A DNA stretch of 17,966 nucleotides from Cyclobacteriaceae bacterium (GTDB lineage: Bacteria; Bacteroidota; Bacteroidia; Cytophagales; Cyclobacteriaceae), in contig VFKK01000057.1 in NCBI GenBank assembly GCA_009885605.1, positions 1 through 17,966 on the forward strand. Reading direction: 5' to 3'. Shown here in pieces: positions 1 to 7,390 of the stretch. Both the position numbers and the translations under genes were made by a program. Positions within the stretch are counted from its first letter, which is position 1; every line of letters starts with the position of its first letter. Under the pieces are notes generated by a model that was not told the DNA's origin, made no database searches, and saw nothing but the letters and a program-made list of their open reading frames with translations.

Positions 1-918
1 ACCAAATCCCATCAAACGAAACGGATCGTTTTTGTCTTTTGCTTTGTCAAGGTATTTTTTAGCATCTCCCCCGTCAGCCTTAATTGCTTCAAGCATTTCA
101 ATTACAGATTGATTTGCACCACCGTGAAGTGGTCCCCAAAGCGCGTTGATACCTGCAGAAATGGAAGCATAAATACTTGCCTGAGAAGAGCCTACAATTC
201 TAACTGTCGACGTAGAGCAGTTTTGCTCATGATCAGCATGTAGAATCAAAAGAGAATCCAATGCTTTTGCCACAACCGGATCGACTTCGTACTTCTCGGC
301 AGGAAGTGCAAACATCATTTTGAGGAAGTTTGAACAATAGTCTAACGAGTTGTCGGGATAATTTACAGGGTGACCCATTTCATTTTTAAAAGCCCATGCT
401 GCAAAAGTTGGCATTTTGGCGATCAGCCTGATGATGCTCATGTTCACTTCCTCCTCACTTCTGTTAGGATTCAATGAATCGGGGTAGAATGCAGTAAGAG
501 AACAAATTAAAGAGGAGAGTACTCCCATTGGGTGAGCGTTGGAAGGGAATCCCTCTAATATTTTTTTGATATCCTCATGCACGAGGGTATGTCGGGTGAT
601 TTCTTTTGAGAAATCCTCATACTGGGTTTGAGTAGGCAATTCCCCATAAATCAACAAATAAGAAACTTCAAGGAAAGTTGATTTTTCTGCAAGATCTTCG
701 ATTCGATAGCCTCTATAACGTAGGATTCCTTCTTCTCCGTCCAAAAATGTAATGGCACTCGTTGTTGATCCTGTGTTTTTGTATCCTGGATCGATGGTGA
801 TGAGTCCGGTTGCACTTCTGAGTTTTGCAATATCAATTGCAGACTCTTTTTCGGTTCCGGTGATAACTGGAAGTTCAAAATCTTGACCGTTGAAGGACAA
901 TTTAGCGGAATCAGACAT
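1..918 (-). CDS. gltA: Citrate synthase, N-terminal part (runs off left edge)
   Basis: Condenses acetyl-CoA and oxaloacetate to citrate, the entry step of the TCA cycle, in the cytoplasm. The 306 visible codons start at the ATG at 918-916 (MSDSAKLSF). They show the type II citrate synthase N-terminal domain (ITIDPGYKNTGS, LRYRGYRIEDLAEKS) and the large helical domain with LHADHEQNCSTSTVR and LWGPLHGGAN. The His of PLHGGAN is residue 265, matching catalytic His264 of the E. coli enzyme. The window cuts the gene at RLMGFG, so the next catalytic His of GFGHRVY is expected to be the first residue outside; about 120 residues are missing. The gene is separated from the upstream bacilliredoxin gene by a terminator and 225 bp, so it is probably transcribed alone. 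No clear promoter was found. The family call is very secure. Confidence 0.97.
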   Translation of the reverse strand, partial: MSDSAKLSFNGQDFELPVITGTEKESAIDIAKLRSATGLITIDPGYKNTGSTTSAITFLDGEEGILRYRGYRIEDLAEKSTFLEVSYLLIYGELPTQTQYEDFSKEITRHTLVHEDIKKILEGFPSNAHPMGVLSSLICSLTAFYPDSLNPNRSEEEVNMSIIRLIAKMPTFAAWAFKNEMGHPVNYPDNSLDYCSNFLKMMFALPAEKYEVDPVVAKALDSLLILHADHEQNCSTSTVRIVGSSQASIYASISAGINALWGPLHGGANQSVIEMLEAIKADGGDAKKYLDKAKDKNDPFRLMGFG

Positions 919-1143
919 ATATGTTTTGTTTGAAATTCTGTTTTAGAAAAAACCTATAAATATGGCCTTAAGTTAATAAAATCAGTCAGTTTTTACGGTG
1001 ATAAATGGATTAGAGGTAAAATAAACATCATTTTTTAATAAAACGGTTGATGAATTCTTTCAAAAATTGTAAAGAATATTTATTTCAGGCTTTAACCCAT
1101 TTATGAATAGAAATGTAAAATCTTACCCATTCATTTTTCTTAT

Positions 1144-1163
1144 AAAAAAAGCCCCGAAGGGCT
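1144..1163 (-). terminator. Intrinsic terminator of the suf operon
   Basis: Read on the minus strand, AGCCC-TTCG-GGGCT forms a 5-bp GC-rich stem with a UUCG tetraloop followed by seven T residues. It starts 5 nt after the stop of the bacilliredoxin gene, so it should end the sufB-to-bacilliredoxin transcript and insulate gltA. Confidence 0.9.
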
Positions 1164-1167
1164 GATT

Positions 1168-1590
1168 TTATGCACAGAAGTGCTCGAATACTTCCACCAA
1201 GTGATCACCGATCATTTTGGCACTTCTACCTTCAATGTGGTGACGCTCTATAAAATGTACCAGTTCACCATCTTTGAATAGAGCCATTGCAGGAGATGAT
1301 GGAGGATAAGGCAATACCATTTCTCTAAATTTAGCCAAGGCATCTCGGTCATTTCCTGCAAATACAGTTGCCAATTGAGTTGGTTTTACTTTTGCATTTT
1401 CGACTGCGTATCTCACCCCCGGTCTTGCTGCTCCAGCAGCACATCCGCAAACTGAGTTTACTACCACAAATGTGGTTCCTTTATGATTTGGACCTAATTG
1501 CTCAGCTACCATGTCGGCAGTTCTGAATTCTTCAAATCCTACAGTGGAAAGTTCCGCTCTCATTGGAGCGATTAATTCTTCTGGGTACAT
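1168..1590 (-). CDS. BrxA/BrxB family bacilliredoxin
   Basis: Small thioredoxin-fold protein of the YphP/YqiW (DUF1094) family, which in Bacillus removes bacillithiol from S-bacillithiolated proteins. The 140-aa length fits the family. It has the typical opening MYPEELIAPMRAEL and the Cys-Gly-Cys active site in VVNSVCGCAAG (Cys48 and Cys50), followed by ARPGVR and the cis-Pro region PPSSPAMALF. It is the last gene before the terminator and follows the DUF59 gene by 25 nt, so it is probably cotranscribed with the SUF genes. A role in protecting or resetting Cys residues during oxidative stress, when SUF is needed most, is inference. The choice between BrxA and BrxB cannot be made from sequence alone, so no symbol is given. 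Confidence 0.93.
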   Translation of the reverse strand: MYPEELIAPMRAELSTVGFEEFRTADMVAEQLGPNHKGTTFVVVNSVCGCAAGAARPGVRYAVENAKVKPTQLATVFAGNDRDALAKFREMVLPYPPSSPAMALFKDGELVHFIERHHIEGRSAKMIGDHLVEVFEHFCA

Positions 1591-1615
1591 ATTGAGTTAC
1601 TTTATAGTTGACAAT

Positions 1616-1966
1616 TTAAAGAAATCCTAATTCTAATTTTGCAGCCTCGGACATCATATCCTGAGAGTAAGGAGGATCAAAAGTGATCTCGACTTCTACA
1701 TTGTTGATTCCCTGGATCTGCTGGATTTTTTCCCTGACTTCGGTTGGAATGTATTCTGCAGACGGGCAATTGGGTGATGTCAGCGTCATCATCACGTATA
1801 CATTGTTTACGGGATAAACTGTGATTTCATAGATAAGTCCCAAATCATAAACATCCACCGGGATTTCAGGATCATAGACAAGCTTAATTGCCTGAATCAC
1901 CTTCTCCTTCAGATTGGTGATTTGACCGGCTTGTCCGTTTTCTTCCGTTTCCATATTCTCAGACAT
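1616..1966 (-). CDS. SUF-associated DUF59/MIP18 family Fe-S assembly protein
   Basis: Small cytoplasmic protein of the MIP18/PaaD/DUF59 family, whose members help Fe-S cluster maturation or delivery. The 116 residues show the hallmark YDPEIPVDVYDLGLIYEI (about 31-48) and TLTSPNCPSAEYIP with the conserved Cys67. A short polar N-terminal tail (about 1-18) precedes the domain. The ATG at 1966 lies inside the end of sufE, giving an 8-nt overlap and suggesting translational coupling; an in-frame Met5 is a possible alternative start. It matches the short SUF-associated form that follows sufE in many Bacteroidota, not the longer SufT with an extra N-terminal domain. The exact biochemical step is not defined by the sequence. 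Confidence 0.93.
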   Translation of the reverse strand: MSENMETEENGQAGQITNLKEKVIQAIKLVYDPEIPVDVYDLGLIYEITVYPVNNVYVMMTLTSPNCPSAEYIPTEVREKIQQIQGINNVEVEITFDPPYSQDMMSEAAKLELGFL

Positions 1967-2390
1967 TTTGTTTGGTTTGAAACGCCAGAGCGTAAAGTTT
2001 AATTTGCTTGATCATCGAAGCAAATCCGTTGGATCGCTGACTTCCAATAATACTTCCCATTCCAATCCTGCTGACGAAATCCAATTCAGCGTTGAGAATT
2101 TCTTCAGGTTTGCGATTATTCAAAACGCGAAGCAAAAGAGAAATCAATCCTTTCGTTATGTCAGTATTAGAATCCGCTTTGTAATTTATTTTTCCATCCT
2201 GCTCATCGGCTACAAGCCAGACTTTAGACTGACAGCCTTTGATAATATTTTCCTCTTTTCTTTCTTCCTCTGGAAAAGCATCAAGACTTGCTCCCAATTC
2301 CATGATGTAAAAAATGGTAGATTCTTTATCATCACCGAGGATTTCAAACTCGGATACTATTTCATCCTGTATGTCTTTGATGCTACTCAT
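1959..2390 (-). CDS. sufE: Sulfur acceptor protein SufE
   Basis: Takes persulfide sulfur from the SufS active-site Cys and passes it to SufB in the SufBCD scaffold, stimulating SufS. The 143-aa length is normal for SufE. The key region is ENIIKGCQSKVWLV, with acceptor Cys53 corresponding to Cys51 of E. coli SufE. The C-terminal half keeps DITKGLISLLLRVLNNRKPEEI and the conserved GMGSIIGSQRSNGFASMI. The start ATG overlaps the sufS stop codon (ATGA, 4 nt), and the stop overlaps the start of the DUF59 gene by 8 nt, so the three genes are likely translationally coupled. Confidence 0.97.
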   Translation of the reverse strand: MSSIKDIQDEIVSEFEILGDDKESTIFYIMELGASLDAFPEEERKEENIIKGCQSKVWLVADEQDGKINYKADSNTDITKGLISLLLRVLNNRKPEEILNAELDFVSRIGMGSIIGSQRSNGFASMIKQIKLYALAFQTKQNV

Positions 2391-3610
2391 TTATTTTTAA
2401 TTCTGGCGATTTTGGCCACACTTTCAGCCAATTTTTCAATTTCCAATTTGGTGTTGTAAACAGCAAATGAAGCCCGGACAGTTCCGTCAATCCCTAATCT
2501 TTTCATCAAAGGTTGAGTGCAATGATGCCCGGTCCGAACAGCAATCCCATTTGCATCGAGCATTACACCTACATCAAATGGATGCATGTCTTTGATGTTG
2601 AATGACAAAACACTGACTTTTTCAATTGCCGTTCCTACCGGAATAAATCCTTTGACTGAAGTCAGAAGCTCATTGGAATATGCCAGCAAATCGTCTTCGT
2701 GATTTTTGATATTCTTTTTCCCAAGACCTTTGATGAAATCCAGGGAAGATTTGAACGCAATCACGTCTGCTATATTAGGAGTTCCGGCTTCGAATTTGAA
2801 GGGAATAACGTTGTAAGTGGTCTTCTCAAAGGTCACTTCCTTGATCATTTCTCCTCCTCCTAGAAAGGGTGGCATTGCTTCCAATATTTCTCTTTTGCCA
2901 TACAAAACTCCAAGTCCGGTCGGACCATAAAGTTTGTGTGCTGAGAAGGCCAGAAAATCGCAATCCAAATCCTGAACATCAATTTCAAGGTGAGTTGTGC
3001 TTTGAGCGCCGTCAAGGAGAACTTTTGCACCTACTTCGTGGGCAGCGTCAATAATTTTTTTGACAGGATTTATCGTGCCCAATGCATTGGAAGCATGAAC
3101 GATGCTGACTAGTTTGGTTTTCGGAGAAAGTAACTTTTGGAATTCTTCGAAGATGATTTCACCGGATTCTGTAATCGGAATGATTTTCAGAATCGCACCT
3201 TTTTCCTCGCAGAGCATCTGCCAAGGAACAATATTGGAGTGGTGCTCCAGGGTAGAAATGATGATTTCGTCATCTTTTCCGATGAACTTCCTGCCGAAAG
3301 TTTGAGCTACAAGATTGATACTCTCTGTAGTTCCTTTGGTGAAAATGATTTCTGCAGATTCTTTTGAGTTAATAAATTCCTGAACTGCCTCACGAGTTTC
3401 CTCATAATATCGAGTCGCCCGGTCTGCTAAAGCATGAGCTCCGCGATGGATATTGGAATTGTCGTGAGAATAATAGGTCGACAATGCATCCAAAACCGAC
3501 TGAGGTTTTTGTGTGGTTGCCGCATTGTCTAAATAGATCAGGGGCTTGCCGTGCACTTCTTGATGAAGTACAGGAAACAAGCCCCTGATTTGATCTATGT
3601 TTAAACTCAT
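2387..3610 (-). CDS. sufS: Cysteine desulfurase SufS
   Basis: PLP-dependent group II cysteine desulfurase that converts L-cysteine to alanine and an enzyme persulfide for Fe-S assembly. I choose the ATG at 3610, giving 407 aa that start MSLNIDQIRGLFPVL. The frame stays open for 65 more codons upstream, but that stretch lies inside sufD, is Cys/Lys-rich and does not look like SufS. With this start the PLP lysine in AFSAHKLYGP is Lys226 and the persulfide Cys in RTGHHCTQPLM is Cys364, the same numbers as in E. coli SufS. Other signatures are NIHRGAHALADRAT, TLEHHSN and LDGAQS. It follows sufD by 4 nt and overlaps sufE by 4 nt. Its first codons contain a long inverted repeat listed separately. 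Confidence 0.97.
   Translation of the reverse strand: MSLNIDQIRGLFPVLHQEVHGKPLIYLDNAATTQKPQSVLDALSTYYSHDNSNIHRGAHALADRATRYYEETREAVQEFINSKESAEIIFTKGTTESINLVAQTFGRKFIGKDDEIIISTLEHHSNIVPWQMLCEEKGAILKIIPITESGEIIFEEFQKLLSPKTKLVSIVHASNALGTINPVKKIIDAAHEVGAKVLLDGAQSTTHLEIDVQDLDCDFLAFSAHKLYGPTGLGVLYGKREILEAMPPFLGGGEMIKEVTFEKTTYNVIPFKFEAGTPNIADVIAFKSSLDFIKGLGKKNIKNHEDDLLAYSNELLTSVKGFIPVGTAIEKVSVLSFNIKDMHPFDVGVMLDANGIAVRTGHHCTQPLMKRLGIDGTVRASFAVYNTKLEIEKLAESVAKIARIKNK
3533..3598 (-). repeat. Long inverted repeat (predicted mRNA hairpin) at the start of sufS
   Basis: ATCAGGGGCTTG (3537-3548) and CAAGCCCCTGAT (3578-3589) are a perfect 12-bp inverted repeat. Allowing a 5-nt bulge at 3587-3591, the arms extend to 16 pairs (3533-3548 with 3578-3586 and 3592-3598). 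Inside, the sense strand GTACTTC-ATCAA-GAAGTGC can form another 7 pairs, one of them G-U. The structure covers roughly sufS codons 5-26 and starts about 12 nt after the start codon on the mRNA. There is no following T-run, so it is not an ordinary terminator. A role in tuning sufS translation or mRNA processing is inference. Confidence 0.65.
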
Positions 3611-3614
3611 TTGA

Positions 3615-4883
3615 TTAGATTTTGCTTCCCAATCTCGCCTGAACCAACTCAGTGCAGTAGGAGCGGAAGTTTTCTTCTTCGATATGTGTGAGTACTTCGC
3701 CTGCAAAGGCATACAGCAAGAAGCCTTTTGCCTGATCTTTTCCGATTCCCCTCGTTTGCAAATAGAACAATGCTTCGTCATCCAATTGACCCGTGGTGCA
3801 ACCATGAGAGCACTTTACGTCATCCGCCCAAATCTCCAATTGTGGTTTGGTGTTGACGGTAGCGTCTTCTGAAAGGAGAATATTGTTGTTTTGCTGAAAG
3901 GCGTTGGTCTTTTGTGCGTCTTGTCTGACAAAAATTTTCCCATTAAAAACTCCTCGGGATTGATCATCCAGGATTCCTTTATAAAGCTCATTGGATTCAG
4001 CATGAGGAACAGTATGATCCACGTTGGTATGATTATCCACGTGAGTTTTGCCATTGAGCAAATACAGTCCATACATGTTTCCTTCCGAATTGCTTCCAAG
4101 AATATTCAAACTCAGGTTGTTTCTGACCATTTCGCCAGAAAGGGAAATGGTAACGGATGAAAACTTTGAATCTTTCTGAATGTCAGTTTCGATAGTACTT
4201 ACTTCGAAAGCATTTTTGCCTTCGTTTTGAAGTCTGTAATAATGGACATGAGAATTATGGGCTCCACTGATCTCTACAACTTTATTGATAAAGTAAGGAG
4301 AAGCGCTTAGGTTGATGCTTTGATCTATAAAAGTCACTTCTGCAAAATCACCGACTTCTATCCAAACTCTTGGCTGAATCGCTGCTCCTTCATTTTCTTT
4401 GTTGAAGGAAAGCAACAGGATTGGTTTTTCTATCTGAGCTTTTTTAGGAACGCTGATGAAAATTCCATCTTCGAAGGAAGCTTGGTTTAATGCACAAAAT
4501 GCGTCTTTACCAGGCTTAGCGATGCTCCCAATAGCTGTTTCAGATTTTTCGGATAATAGGCTCACTTCTATTCCGTCAATGATTGAGGAAAGAGAAGGCT
4601 GGAATTTTCCGTTAGTAAAAACCAAAACATCACCCGAAAACCCTTCAAAAATTGCTGATTTTACTGTTTCAGCTGATACTTCGAACGGTTTGGCAGGGGA
4701 GAGTTGAGGGAAAGTTTGCTCCAGTTTTTTGGTGATTCCGGTGAATTTATATTCTTCAGCTTTCGCAGCAGGAAGTCCCTGAGTGAGGTAACTGGTTTTT
4801 GCTTCAGAGCGGGAATTTTCGAATCCTGAGTGGGTAGATTCCAATAATCCCTCGAAAAGGTCTTGTTTTATCAAGGTACTCAT
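3615..4883 (-). CDS. sufD: Fe-S cluster assembly scaffold subunit SufD
   Basis: Partner of SufB in the SufBC2D complex that builds nascent Fe-S clusters; in E. coli it is linked to iron acquisition. The 422-aa protein has a divergent N-terminal helical part (about 1-120), then the right-handed beta-helix core with the usual NGKTHVDNHTNVDHTVPHAESNELYKGILDDQSRGVFNGKI run (about 277-316). The C-terminal SufB/SufD signature is KCSHGCTTGQLDDEALFYLQTRGI. The His of KCSHG is residue 360, the same number as functional His360 of E. coli SufD. It begins 21 nt after sufC and is followed by sufS after 4 nt, in keeping with one operon. No strong Shine-Dalgarno sequence precedes it. Confidence 0.97.
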   Translation of the reverse strand: MSTLIKQDLFEGLLESTHSGFENSRSEAKTSYLTQGLPAAKAEEYKFTGITKKLEQTFPQLSPAKPFEVSAETVKSAIFEGFSGDVLVFTNGKFQPSLSSIIDGIEVSLLSEKSETAIGSIAKPGKDAFCALNQASFEDGIFISVPKKAQIEKPILLLSFNKENEGAAIQPRVWIEVGDFAEVTFIDQSINLSASPYFINKVVEISGAHNSHVHYYRLQNEGKNAFEVSTIETDIQKDSKFSSVTISLSGEMVRNNLSLNILGSNSEGNMYGLYLLNGKTHVDNHTNVDHTVPHAESNELYKGILDDQSRGVFNGKIFVRQDAQKTNAFQQNNNILLSEDATVNTKPQLEIWADDVKCSHGCTTGQLDDEALFYLQTRGIGKDQAKGFLLYAFAGEVLTHIEEENFRSYCTELVQARLGSKI

Positions 4884-4904
4884 GAGTCGTTTTTTAGAGG
4901 GAAA

Positions 4905-5669
4905 TCAGACAGTTGCTTCAGAATCTACGGCTTCTTTGATCCAGTCGTATCCTTTTTCTTCCAATTCCATTGCAAGTTCTTTGGTCCCCGATTTTACAAT
5001 ACGGCCTTTGTAAAGCACGTGTACAAAGTCAGGAATAATGTAATCCAATAATCTCTGGTAGTGAGTTACCACGATTGTTGCTGTCTTGTCGGACTTCAAT
5101 TGATTGACACCATTGGAAACAATACGGAGCGCGTCGATATCCAGTCCTGAATCAGTTTCGTCCAGGATCGAAAGTGTAGGCTCGAGCATTGCCATTTGGA
5201 AGATCTCATTTCTTTTCTTTTCTCCACCGGAGAAACCTTCGTTAAGCGATCTGCTCAAAAGCTTTTGATCAATCTCGACAAGTTTCATTTTCTCCTTCAT
5301 CATAGTCAGAAACTTCACAGCGTCCAAAGGCTCTTGACCTCTGTATTCTCTAACCTGATTTACTGCAGTTCTGAGGAAATTGGTTGAGGAAACCCCTGGG
5401 ATTTCAACAGGATATTGGAATGCCAAAAAGACACCTTCTCTTGCGCGATCCTCAGGAGCAAGGTCCAGAAGATTTTTTCCTTTGAAAATTACCTCACCTT
5501 TGGTTACTTCATATTCTTCTCTGCCTGCCAAAACTGAAGCGAGGGTAGATTTTCCGGAACCATTTGGTCCCATGATAGCGTGAACTTCACCGGCTTTTAC
5601 TTCCAGATTGATACCTCTCAAGATTGGAGTTCCTTCAATGGAGGCATGGAGATTTTTTATACTAAGCAT
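4905..5669 (-). CDS. sufC: Fe-S cluster assembly ATPase SufC
   Basis: Cytoplasmic ABC-type ATPase that drives the conformational change of SufBD during cluster assembly. It is not a transporter, and no membrane segment is present. The 254 residues have all ABC motifs: Walker A GPNGSGKST (34-42), the SufC form of the signature FSGGEKKRNEI (146-156), Walker B LSILDETDSGLD with catalytic Glu171, and the switch His203 in VVTHYQRLL. The Q-loop is FLAFQYPVEIPGVS. It lies 46 nt after sufB; that gap holds a weak 6-bp hairpin (5696-5713) directly after the sufB stop. SufD follows after 21 nt. Confidence 0.98.
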   Translation of the reverse strand: MLSIKNLHASIEGTPILRGINLEVKAGEVHAIMGPNGSGKSTLASVLAGREEYEVTKGEVIFKGKNLLDLAPEDRAREGVFLAFQYPVEIPGVSSTNFLRTAVNQVREYRGQEPLDAVKFLTMMKEKMKLVEIDQKLLSRSLNEGFSGGEKKRNEIFQMAMLEPTLSILDETDSGLDIDALRIVSNGVNQLKSDKTATIVVTHYQRLLDYIIPDFVHVLYKGRIVKSGTKELAMELEEKGYDWIKEAVDSEATV

Positions 5670-5715
5670 GATTCTATTTTTACAGATTTTAATGGTCTAT
5701 TCTTTCAAATAGAGA

Positions 5716-7161
5716 TTATCCAACAGATCCTTCAAGTGTCAAAGCCAGCAATTTCTGAGCTTCAACTGCGAATTCCATCGGAAGTTGGTTGAGTACTTCT
5801 TTAGCGTATCCATTCACAATCAAGGCTACTGCGTCTTCTGTGGAGATGCCACGCTGATTGCAATAGAAGATCTGATCTTCACCGATTTTAGAAGTGGTTG
5901 CCTCGTGTTCTACTTTCGCAGTAGGGTTGTTGATATCGATGTAAGGGAATGTATGAGCGCCGCATCTGTCCCCCATTAATAAGGAGTCGCACTGGGAGAA
6001 GTTTCGAGCGTTGGTCGCTCTCTTCATTACCTGAACCTGACCTCTGTAGGAGTTTTGAGATTTTCCTGCGGAAATACCTTTCGATACGATTCTTGATTTG
6101 GTATTTTTTCCAATATGAATCATTTTCGTTCCGGTATCAGCCTGCTGATAGTTGTTGGTCACAGCTACTGAATAAAACTCACCGATGGAATAATCGCCTT
6201 TCAGAATACAGGAAGGGTATTTCCAGGTGACGGCAGAACCGGTTTCTACCTGAGTCCATGAGATTTTAGAATGGTCCCCGGCGCAGATTCCTCTTTTGGT
6301 CACGAAGTTGAAAATACCGCCTTTTCCGTTTTTGTCACCTGGAAACCAGTTTTGAACGGTGGAATATTTTACCTCAGCATGAGCACCGGCATAGATTTCT
6401 ACAACAGCTGCGTGGAGTTGATTTTCGTCTCTCTGAGGTGCAGTACAGCCTTCAAGGTAACTCACGTAAGATTCGTCTTCTGCCACTATTAGAGTTCTCT
6501 CGAACTGACCTGTGTTTGCCGCGTTAATTCTGAAATAAGTGGATAGTTCCATCGGGCAACGAACACCTTTTGGAATGTAGCAGAATGAACCATCTGAAAA
6601 TACAGCGGAGTTCAAAGCTGCATAATAGTTATCAGTCATAGGGACTACTGATCCCAAGTATTTCTTGATAAGCTCCGGATGTTCTTTCACAGCTTCGCTG
6701 AAAGAACAAAAAATAATACCGAGTTTTCCTAAGGTGTCTTTAAAGGTAGTAGCTACAGAAACTGAGTCTAATACGACATCAACAGCAACACCCTCAAGTC
6801 TCTTTTGCTCGTTGAGAGAAATCCCCAAACGTTTATAAATCTCAAGCAGTTGAGGGTCTACCTCATCAAGATTTTTTGTTTTCTTTGCTTGTTTTGGAGC
6901 AGAATAAAAGATCAGGGATTGAAGATCAATTTTAGGATAATGAACATTTGCCCAAGTTGGCTCATTCATATTTCCCCAAGTTTTATAGGCCTTAAGTCTC
7001 CATTCAAGAAGCCATTGTGGCTCTTCTTTCTTCGCAGAAATCCATCGGATGATACCTTCATTCAACCCAATCGGCGCCTCGTCGGCTTCCATATTGACTG
7101 ACCAGCCGTGCTCGTATTCTTTTGAAGTAAGATCTTCTAAAATTTGGTTGTCTTTGCTCAT
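5716..7161 (-). CDS. sufB: Fe-S cluster assembly scaffold subunit SufB
   Basis: Main scaffold of the SUF pathway: it receives sulfur from SufE and carries the nascent Fe-S cluster with SufC and SufD. The 481-aa length is typical. The start at 7161 (MSKDNQILEDLTSKEYEHGW) fits family N-termini. Visible signatures include SFCYIPKGVRCPMELSTYFRINA (192-214), YLEGCTAPQRDENQLHAAVVE with Cys239, which corresponds to the sulfur-receiving Cys of E. coli SufB, and GDRCGAHTFPYIDINNPTAKVEHEATTSKIGEDQ with Cys400, corresponding to E. coli Cys405. It is the first gene of the operon, with a candidate promoter and AT-rich palindromes upstream and the Lrp-type gene beyond them. Confidence 0.98.
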   Translation of the reverse strand: MSKDNQILEDLTSKEYEHGWSVNMEADEAPIGLNEGIIRWISAKKEEPQWLLEWRLKAYKTWGNMNEPTWANVHYPKIDLQSLIFYSAPKQAKKTKNLDEVDPQLLEIYKRLGISLNEQKRLEGVAVDVVLDSVSVATTFKDTLGKLGIIFCSFSEAVKEHPELIKKYLGSVVPMTDNYYAALNSAVFSDGSFCYIPKGVRCPMELSTYFRINAANTGQFERTLIVAEDESYVSYLEGCTAPQRDENQLHAAVVEIYAGAHAEVKYSTVQNWFPGDKNGKGGIFNFVTKRGICAGDHSKISWTQVETGSAVTWKYPSCILKGDYSIGEFYSVAVTNNYQQADTGTKMIHIGKNTKSRIVSKGISAGKSQNSYRGQVQVMKRATNARNFSQCDSLLMGDRCGAHTFPYIDINNPTAKVEHEATTSKIGEDQIFYCNQRGISTEDAVALIVNGYAKEVLNQLPMEFAVEAQKLLALTLEGSVG

Positions 7162-7209
7162 AGGATGAGTTATTTAGACTAATTACATATTACCTGCGAA
7201 TGTACAACA

Positions 7210-7246
7210 TATAATCAAATTATAATGTTCGCGGCCACCTCAAAAA
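7210..7246 (-). promoter_or_regulatory. Candidate sufB promoter overlapped by a palindrome
   Basis: On the minus strand, TTTTTG (7246-7241) precedes TATAATTTG (7224-7216) by 16 nt, an approximate match to the Bacteroidota -33/-7 pattern (the -7 box has an extra base against TAnnTTTG). Transcription would start near 7208, about 46 nt before the sufB ATG. The perfect palindrome TATAAT-CAA-ATTATA (7210-7224) covers the -7 box, so a protein bound there should block transcription. The palindrome is visible directly; the promoter and operator roles are inference. Confidence 0.4.
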
Positions 7247-7262
7247 TCTATAAGTTCATTCG

Positions 7263-7274
7263 ATTATTGATAAT
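7263..7274. promoter_or_regulatory. Second AT-rich palindrome upstream of sufB
   Basis: ATTAT-TG-ATAAT is a 5+2+5 palindrome about 40-50 bp upstream of the one over the sufB -7 box, and it shares the ATAAT/ATTAT half-site. The paired arrangement could be operators for a dimeric or octameric regulator such as the adjacent Lrp-type protein, or for an iron-responsive regulator. In an AT-rich intergenic region chance is a real alternative. Confidence 0.3.
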
Positions 7275-7310
7275 AAAGCATGCTAGAATTGATTTTGAAG
7301 TACTTTTGAT

Positions 7311-7339
7311 AAAAAAAAGTGTTACGACTGCAACACTTT
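7311..7339 (-). terminator. Intrinsic terminator of the Lrp-type gene
   Basis: On the minus strand, AAAGTGTT-GCAGTCGT-AACACTTT forms a perfect 8-bp stem with an 8-nt loop, followed by a T-run (the + strand A-run begins at 7311). It lies about 50 nt after the stop of the Lrp-type gene and before the sufB promoter region. Most regulator transcripts should therefore end here, and sufB needs its own promoter. Confidence 0.85.
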
Positions 7340-7390
7340 CTGAAATCAAAACTTCCGATTTTTAGTAAAATTATTTATTTAGATTTAGTC

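Noticed and set aside
651..878. 75-codon minus-strand frame inside gltA
   Set aside because: It is an alternative frame over the strongly coding citrate synthase N-terminus.
3611..3805. 65-codon N-terminal extension of sufS up to an ATG at 3805
   Set aside because: It lies entirely within the sufD coding sequence, has no SufS similarity, and the start at 3610 reproduces the E. coli residue numbers Lys226 and Cys364.
5696..5713. 6-bp hairpin TCTATT/AATAGA between sufB and sufC
   Set aside because: Weak AT-rich stem with no T-run; too small to call a terminator or a processing site.
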